A stretch of DNA of 10,505 nucleotides from Pseudomonadota bacterium (GTDB taxonomy: Bacteria > Desulfobacterota > JADFVX01). Under the pieces are notes generated by a model that searched no databases, had not been told where the DNA came from, and worked only from the letters and a program-made list of their open reading frames with translations. Each line of letters begins with the position of its first letter. The stretch's first letter is position 1. The translations under genes and the position numbers were made by a program. Location of the stretch: contig JADFVM010000173.1 of assembly GCA_015222555.1 (NCBI GenBank), forward strand, positions 1 to 10,505, read 5' to 3'. Below are positions 5,796-10,505 of this stretch, piece by piece.

Positions 5796-7321
5796 TCATC
5801 ACCTGTATCGTTTAAGCCATCATTAACAGCCATAATAGGGAAATCAACATAAATCCTGGCAAACTCTCCCTCTCTCGATTCCAAATTTAATTTACCTCCA
5901 TGGTCATTGATAATTCCGTGAGAGATACTCAGCCCTAAACCTGTGCCCGAGCCTTCCGGCTTTGTTGAGAAAAAAGGATCAAAGATTTTCTCCTGAATCT
6001 CGGCCGGCACACCGATGCCATAATCCGAAAAGATTATCCGAAGACAGGGTAGTCTCCCCTCTTTAACCTCCTGCGCAGAGATTTCAAAAATCTTGTTTTT
6101 ATCTGCCACAGGATATTTCTGGTTCAGGGCATAGCGTGCATTGGTGATAAAATTAAGGAAAACCTGCTCCAGCTGCTGATAATTGGCCTTTATCTGTGGC
6201 AGTTCCGGCGGGATGTCAACCTTGACGATAATGTTTTCCTTTTCCATCTGCTTCTTTGTTAAGATCAGGCAATCTGAAATAACCTCCATGACAGAGACAA
6301 CTTTTTTGCCTTCTTGATTTTCATGTGCAAAGGAGAGCAGGCTCCTGACGATGACAGCGACACGATCGCCCTCCTTAATTATTCTGCCGGCAATGTCATG
6401 TTCGTCGCTCTTTTTTGGGCTTTTATTTGCTATTATTTGTGCATAGTTAATAATTCCATTAATGGGATTGTTAATCTCATGAGCGACACCGGCAGCAAGC
6501 TCCCCTATGGATGCAAGTTGATCGGAACGCATCGCTTCCTTTTGCATCCTGTCTTTTTCTGTAACATCACTGCATATTTCAATCACATTGACCACATCTC
6601 CACTCTCATTCTTAATCGGAACGGCCCGGACTTCATAGAGGGCTCCATCATCCCTCTTCATGATACTCTCTGCCACCTCGCCGGTCTTAAAACTTGAAAG
6701 GGAGGGACACATTTCACAAGGAGCGGATGCTTTTTGCCACAATTCATAACAGTTTACATTAAGTGGCTCCATCATTCCATTGTTCTGTTCCAGCGAAGAG
6801 TTTTTGTTTGTCCACTGGACTGTAAGGTCAGGTGAGAGGAGAACAAGCCGATCCGGGATGGCATCAAGAAGGGCATGAAACTGTTGGGAAAGAGCTCTAT
6901 AATTTCCTTCATTCTCAACAAGTGATGCCTCTGTGCGCCTATGCTCTAGAATCTCATCCCGCAATTTTTCGTTTGCCTTTTTAAGCTCGGCCGTTCGTTC
7001 CTTAACTCTCTCTTCAAGCTTCGCATGGGCTTCATGCAGTTCAGCATCAACCTCATTAAGTGTTAAGACATTGTTTATCATGGGCCGAACGACAATAAAA
7101 TAAAAGAGAGGTGTTGCCAGCAGTGTGAGTAAAAATGCATCAAAAAGAGACTCTTCAGAAGTCGACATGGCAGGAAGAAAGGAAATAATAAACATCACTA
7201 ATGCTTCGACAATAAATATTGTGATGAGCAATATGATAAAAATTGACAGAGGGCGAAGATATGCTTTAGTGTGCAAGCCTTTTATCTTTGGCATTGAATC
7301 AGCCATCTCTACTGTCTCCAT
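5792..7321 (-). CDS. Membrane sensor histidine kinase with PAS domain
   Basis: The kinase partner of the downstream NtrC-family regulator; its stop overlaps that gene's ATG by 4 nt. It is 509 residues long. Two membrane helices at about 25-48 and 59-82 leave only about 10 residues outside, so there is no real periplasmic sensor. A coiled coil follows (about 88-135, ERVKERTAELKKANEKL), then a PAS domain (about 145-255) containing NCYELWQKASAPCEMCP with Cys191, 202 and 205. The HisKA box has His281 in AGVAHEINNP. The HATPase domain has N-box QVFLNFITNARYAL (387-400), G1 DYGIGVP, F-box FDPFFSTK and G2 GTGLGLS (459-465). It is catalytically complete and of the NtrB/AtoS-like HPK4 type. The first ATG (7321) lacks a clear ribosome site; Met6 (7306) has GGAG 9 nt upstream and may be the true start. 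The gene begins 72 nt after miaA. The Cys cluster suggests redox, metal or cofactor sensing (inference). Confidence 0.93.
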   Translation of the reverse strand: METVEMADSMPKIKGLHTKAYLRPLSIFIILLITIFIVEALVMFIISFLPAMSTSEESLFDAFLLTLLATPLFYFIVVRPMINNVLTLNEVDAELHEAHAKLEERVKERTAELKKANEKLRDEILEHRRTEASLVENEGNYRALSQQFHALLDAIPDRLVLLSPDLTVQWTNKNSSLEQNNGMMEPLNVNCYELWQKASAPCEMCPSLSSFKTGEVAESIMKRDDGALYEVRAVPIKNESGDVVNVIEICSDVTEKDRMQKEAMRSDQLASIGELAAGVAHEINNPINGIINYAQIIANKSPKKSDEHDIAGRIIKEGDRVAVIVRSLLSFAHENQEGKKVVSVMEVISDCLILTKKQMEKENIIVKVDIPPELPQIKANYQQLEQVFLNFITNARYALNQKYPVADKNKIFEISAQEVKEGRLPCLRIIFSDYGIGVPAEIQEKIFDPFFSTKPEGSGTGLGLSISHGIINDHGGKLNLESREGEFARIYVDFPIMAVNDGLNDTGDE

Positions 7322-7393
7322 TTAAAGCGTTATCGCTGATCATCTTTTTCTTCGGCACAAACATACAATACTTTATCCTGAAGCTTATCAAAT

Positions 7394-8317
7394 TTAATCC
7401 TTAAGAAAACTTTTTATCTCATTTAGCAGATCCCCATTTTTCATATTGTCAAATGGATTCCATGTTACATCCTCTTTCCTGAACCACGTCATCTGACGTT
7501 TGGCGTAACGCCTGGAGTCTCTTTTTATAAGTTCCACAGCCTCAATAAGTGGCAAGCCATCAAGAATATGGGCGCACATCTCCTTGTATCCCACCCCGCG
7601 CATCGGCTTAAGATGTCTGTCATATCCCATATCAAGAAGCGTCTCTACCTCCTTTTTCAAACCCGCTGCCATCATCCGATCCACCCGCTCTTCAATCCTT
7701 TTATACAGGCTGTCCCGGTCAACATCGATTCCCACCATCATCACCTCATAGGGCGACTCACCGAAGGCGTGTTCAGCCTGTATTTCAGACAATGTCTCCT
7801 CTGATTTTATGGCAACTTCCAGTGCTCTTATGACCCTTACAATATTGTTTGGGTGGATCCTTTCTGCAGATATTGGGTCAAGCGATTTCAGCTTTTCATG
7901 GACATATTCCCGTCCTTTTTCTTCAGCCTCCCTGTTCAGCTCTTCTCTCAAAGTTGAATCACCTTCCGGCGTATCGACAAGACCCTTTGTCAACGCTCGA
8001 AGATAAAGCCCGCTGCCGCCGGCAATAATGACTGTTTTCCCCCGGCCATGAATCTCCTTGATTACGCCCGATGCCATTTCACGGTAATCAGACACACTGA
8101 ACTCTTCATCGGGATTCACAATATCGATCATGTGATGGAGAACACCTTGCCTTTCTTCCACAGTCGGTTTTGCCGTGCCGATGTCCATATACCGATAGAC
8201 CTGCATCGAGTCTGCCCCGATAATCTCGGCGTTGAGCTTCAAAGCTAATTCCACCGCAAGTGCACTTTTTCCTGACGCGGTCGGTCCGACAATGGCAACG
8301 ACTCTGGGCTTAGTCAT
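7394..8317 (-). CDS. miaA: tRNA dimethylallyltransferase MiaA
   Basis: Transfers the dimethylallyl group from DMAPP to N6 of A37 in tRNAs reading UNN codons, the first step toward ms2i6A. The product is 307 residues, the usual size. Visible signatures: P-loop GPTASGKS (11-18), the catalytic/substrate segment GADSMQVYRYMDIGTAKPT (34-52), HHMIDIVNPDEEFSV, AGGSGLYLRAL, RGVGYKEM and RRYAKRQMTWFR near the C-terminus. The ATG at 8317 shares one base with the mutL TGA (TGATG), indicating translational coupling. A TTG three bases earlier could also start the protein but is less likely. mutL-miaA adjacency is common across bacteria; hfq, which often follows, is absent here and the kinase gene follows instead. 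Confidence 0.97.
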   Translation of the reverse strand: MTKPRVVAIVGPTASGKSALAVELALKLNAEIIGADSMQVYRYMDIGTAKPTVEERQGVLHHMIDIVNPDEEFSVSDYREMASGVIKEIHGRGKTVIIAGGSGLYLRALTKGLVDTPEGDSTLREELNREAEEKGREYVHEKLKSLDPISAERIHPNNIVRVIRALEVAIKSEETLSEIQAEHAFGESPYEVMMVGIDVDRDSLYKRIEERVDRMMAAGLKKEVETLLDMGYDRHLKPMRGVGYKEMCAHILDGLPLIEAVELIKRDSRRYAKRQMTWFRKEDVTWNPFDNMKNGDLLNEIKSFLKD

Positions 8318-10149
8318 CAAACGCGCTCAAATCGCTTTTCTAACTCTGATATGGGAATATCAATATGCGCAGGCCTGCCGTGGGGGCAGTGAGGGACAAT
8401 CCCTGATTCATCCATCTGAGTTAAAAGAGCTCTCATCTCATCAATATTCATCCGCCTTCTTCCCCTCACAACGGAGTGACAGGCAATCCTTTTTATAATC
8501 TCTTCAAAGGCCGACTTAAAACTTCCCGACTTGGGTAATTCAGAGAGTTCAGAAGCCATATCTGTCACAATCGCCTTACTGCCCTTATTACCAAAGATAG
8601 AAGGGATCGCCTTTATAACAAAACTTTTGCCGCCGAAATGCTCTATTTCAAAACCGAGACGCTGAATATCTTCAAGGTTCTCTTCCAGCGCCGAGGCCTC
8701 CTTATGCGTCAGCTCGACCGTCTCAGGCATGAGAAGCTGCTGGACTTTAAAGGATCGTTTTTCATAACCGCGCTTTAACTCTTCAAAGGTGATTCTTTCA
8801 TAGGCCGCATGTTGATCGATAATGACCATGCCATTTCTACCTTCACAGACAATATACATCTCGCCAATTTGACCTGTTACGTTAAGCGATGAAAAATAAC
8901 CCTCCGTTACCACATCCCATGCCGGGCCTTTTTCAACGAGCTCTTCAGCCTCTTTAAATTTTGACAGGTTGGCGGCTCTCATCTCAGCCTTTGCAAGCAA
9001 TGAGCTGTGCCGGCCAGAGGACTCGCCCTCCCACCTCACATGCCCTCCCCTTAAAGGAAGGTTTTCATTATTGCTCACATAGTGAGCAGCCGCCTCTTGA
9101 ACTGTCCTTATTCTTTTCGCTGAAAGAACCTCCCCCTGCCGATCAGTCTCTGACAACCATTGCCTTTCATTCAGTGTTCTTTCAATGCCTGCATGAACGA
9201 GGGAATGAAGGGCCCGTGAATCCCTGAATTTCACCTCACTTTTCGCCGGATGGACATTGACATCCACCTCTGCAGGGTCTGTCTCTACGAAAAGAATGGC
9301 CAGGGGATATTTCCCCTTCATTATATAGTTTCCATAGCCCTGCAACAAAGCATGCCTGATGACCTTGTCTTTAACATATCTGCCATTTACGTAAAAATAT
9401 AAAGCCGACCCGCTTGAACGCTGCACTGACGGTGGCGAGATGAGGCCCGAAAGGCTGAGGGCTTCAGTTTCGGCGCTTATCTCCAGGAGATCTTTAGCAT
9501 CATCCTTACCTAAAAGATTACTTATCCTTTCTTTAAGATCAGAACCGGCAGGCAGGTCAAAGACGACGGAATTATCTGTTCTCAGCGTCAGGGAAATGGA
9601 AGGAAAGGCAAGGGCCGTTCTTGCCACAAAATCATTGATGTGGCCCATCTCAGTTGTATTGGTTTTAAGAAACTTTCTCCGCGCAGGTGTATTGTAAAAA
9701 AGGTCTTTCACCTCCACTATTGTTCCAGAGGGCATACCGGTTGCCCGCACATCCTTTATGACACCCCCTTCTAAAATCACTGTTGATCCCTCGATGGCAT
9801 CCTTCTCCCTCGTCGACAGGGTGAAGCGTGAAATTGAAGCGATACTGGCAAGGGCCTCCCCCCTGAATCCCATTGTTGTAATGTTAAAAAGATCGGATGG
9901 ATCATCGATCTTGCTGGTGGCGTGACGTTCAAGGGAAAGAAGCGCATCTTCCCTGCTCATACCCTCACCGTTATCGGCGACCCGAATCAGCCTTTTACCG
10001 CCATCCCTGATATGGATATCTATTTTTGAGCTGCCGGCGTCGATGGCATTTTCAACCAGCTCCTTCACTACAGATACCGGTCGCTCCACCACCTCCCCGG
10101 CAGCGATCATATTGGCGAGGTTTTCTGATAATATTTTTATTTTTTGCAT
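8317..10149 (-). CDS. mutL: DNA mismatch repair protein MutL, endonuclease type
   Basis: Links MutS mismatch recognition to strand removal. The 610-residue protein has the N-terminal GHKL ATPase: ELVENAIDAG (30-39), DNGEGM (59-64), GFRGEALASIASIS (94-107), NTPARRKFL (153-161) and YFYVNGRYVKD (251-261), ending near VNVHPAKSEVKFRD (297-310). A variable linker (about 335-415) leads to the C-terminal dimerisation domain. That domain carries the metal-dependent nicking motif DQHA-x2-E-x4-E (445-456), ACH (556-558), CPHGRP (588-593) and terminal FER (607-609). This set marks a MutL that nicks DNA itself, as in methyl-independent repair without MutH. AAGGA 5 nt upstream supports the start. The stop overlaps the miaA start by one base. 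The 227-nt repeat-rich gap upstream separates it from rarA. Confidence 0.97.
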   Translation of the reverse strand: MQKIKILSENLANMIAAGEVVERPVSVVKELVENAIDAGSSKIDIHIRDGGKRLIRVADNGEGMSREDALLSLERHATSKIDDPSDLFNITTMGFRGEALASIASISRFTLSTREKDAIEGSTVILEGGVIKDVRATGMPSGTIVEVKDLFYNTPARRKFLKTNTTEMGHINDFVARTALAFPSISLTLRTDNSVVFDLPAGSDLKERISNLLGKDDAKDLLEISAETEALSLSGLISPPSVQRSSGSALYFYVNGRYVKDKVIRHALLQGYGNYIMKGKYPLAILFVETDPAEVDVNVHPAKSEVKFRDSRALHSLVHAGIERTLNERQWLSETDRQGEVLSAKRIRTVQEAAAHYVSNNENLPLRGGHVRWEGESSGRHSSLLAKAEMRAANLSKFKEAEELVEKGPAWDVVTEGYFSSLNVTGQIGEMYIVCEGRNGMVIIDQHAAYERITFEELKRGYEKRSFKVQQLLMPETVELTHKEASALEENLEDIQRLGFEIEHFGGKSFVIKAIPSIFGNKGSKAIVTDMASELSELPKSGSFKSAFEEIIKRIACHSVVRGRRRMNIDEMRALLTQMDESGIVPHCPHGRPAHIDIPISELEKRFERV

Positions 10150-10165
10150 AAAATTCCTTATTTTT

Positions 10166-10379
10166 TAGCCACAGAGAACACAGAGAAAAAGAGTAGTTTT
10201 TATCCACAGATTTTTTTATCAGTGTTAATCCGCTCTATCTTTGTCATCGGCGTGCTATAAAAATCGTAGAAACATAGCTTTAGCTGTGTAAAATATTTAT
10301 CATCTTTAACAGGCCTGAAGGCCTGTTTCTACGGCCATGCTATTGTTTTTCTCTGTGTCCTTTGTGACCTCTGTGGCTA
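10166..10379. repeat. Nested inverted-repeat intergenic element (MITE/REP-like)
   Basis: The left end (10166-10190, TAGCCACAGAGAACACAGAG plus A-run) and the reverse complement of the right end (10346-10379) share TAGCCACAGAG and ACACAGAGAAAAA; the right copy has about 9 extra bases between them. Inside are a perfect 10-bp pair CGTAGAAACA (10265-10274) / TGTTTCTACG (10324-10333) and a strong 8-bp hairpin. No transposase is present. CACAGAG-type motifs of this kind are, from memory, dispersed in many proteobacterial genomes. It fills nearly the whole rarA-mutL gap and supplies the rarA TAG stop. Confidence 0.6.
10308..10327. repeat. Strong hairpin inside the intergenic element
   Basis: AACAGGCC (10308-10315), loop TGAA, GGCCTGTT (10320-10327): a perfect 8-bp stem. 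On the minus strand, the direction of rarA transcription, it is followed by AAAG rather than a T-run, so it is not a standard terminator. It could still protect the rarA transcript end or belong to a REP-like repeat. Confidence 0.55.
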
Positions 10380-10505
10380 GGATTTCTCTTTCTTTAAAAA
10401 TTCCATCCGCTCCCGAATTCGCTTTTCATACCCCCTGTCTGAGGGTTTATAGTAGCTTTTTCCTTTCAGCCTTTCCGGAAGGTATTCTTCATGCACATAT
10501 CCCCC
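10377..10505 (-). CDS. rarA: C-terminal end of probable RarA/MgsA replication-associated AAA ATPase (partial)
   Basis: Only the last 42 residues and the TAG stop are inside the window. They contain EEYLPERLKGKSYY, KPSDRGYEKRIRERMEFL and a Lys-rich end. The pattern YLPE-L-G-YY-P-(S/T)D-G-E--I--R is the characteristic C-terminus of RarA (MgsA), a clamp-loader-like ATPase acting at stalled replication forks. The catalytic domain is outside the window, so the call rests on this tail alone. The stop codon coincides with the outer end of the inverted-repeat element downstream. Confidence 0.75.
   Translation of the reverse strand, partial: GGYVHEEYLPERLKGKSYYKPSDRGYEKRIRERMEFLKKEKS

Noticed and set aside
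7360..7391. Possible sigma-70 promoter before the kinase gene (TTGATA then TATTGT on the minus strand)
   Set aside because: A 15-bp spacer and a 4/6 match in the -10 box are too weak; the kinase may simply be read through from miaA.
8318..8320. TTG start for miaA one codon upstream
   Set aside because: The ATG at 8317 gives the normal MiaA N-terminus and the common TGATG coupling with mutL.
10200..10208. Perfect DnaA-box consensus TTATCCACA
   Set aside because: A single isolated copy inside a repeat-rich intergenic element, with no AT-rich unwinding region, no cluster of boxes and no dnaA/dnaN neighbours. Not enough for an origin.

Overview
All supported genes in this window lie on the minus strand, so transcription runs from high to low coordinates. 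The gene content suggests a Gram-negative bacterium with an outer membrane, most likely of the deltaproteobacterial/Desulfobacterota type: an LbtU-like outer-membrane porin, a sigma-54 two-component pair, a chemoreceptor, an endonuclease-type MutL and moderate G+C. The taxonomic placement is inference from gene content only. No tRNA, rRNA, CRISPR array or intact insertion sequence was seen.

Layout in the direction of transcription. (1) 10505-10377: the last 42 codons of a probable RarA/MgsA AAA ATPase. (2) 10379-10166: a nested inverted-repeat, MITE/REP-like intergenic element whose end coincides with the rarA stop codon. (3) 10149-7394: mutL and miaA, translationally coupled. (4) 7321-4098: a membrane histidine kinase with a Cys-bearing PAS domain, overlapping by 4 nt an NtrC-family regulator (REC-PAS-AAA+-Fis HTH). 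(5) 4097-3860: a regulatory intergenic region with a perfect 7+7 bp dyad, related half-site repeats, and a near-consensus sigma-54 -24/-12 element at the spacing expected for an enhancer-dependent promoter. (6) 3859-1: a small Cys-rich protein, an LbtU-family outer-membrane porin, a small exported helical protein of unknown function, and a large methyl-accepting chemotaxis protein cut by the window edge.

Working model (inference): the kinase/regulator pair senses an envelope or redox/metal-related signal through its transmembrane and Cys-containing PAS modules. It then activates the adjacent Cys-rich protein-porin-helical protein-MCP cluster from the sigma-54 promoter. The cluster would combine uptake across the outer membrane, a periplasmic binding or accessory protein, and a chemotactic response. 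The housekeeping block upstream (rarA, mutL, miaA) is ordinary. The two novel-looking proteins are the 69-aa Cys-rich protein and the 172-aa exported helical protein, and the regulatory region between the blocks is the most testable feature.
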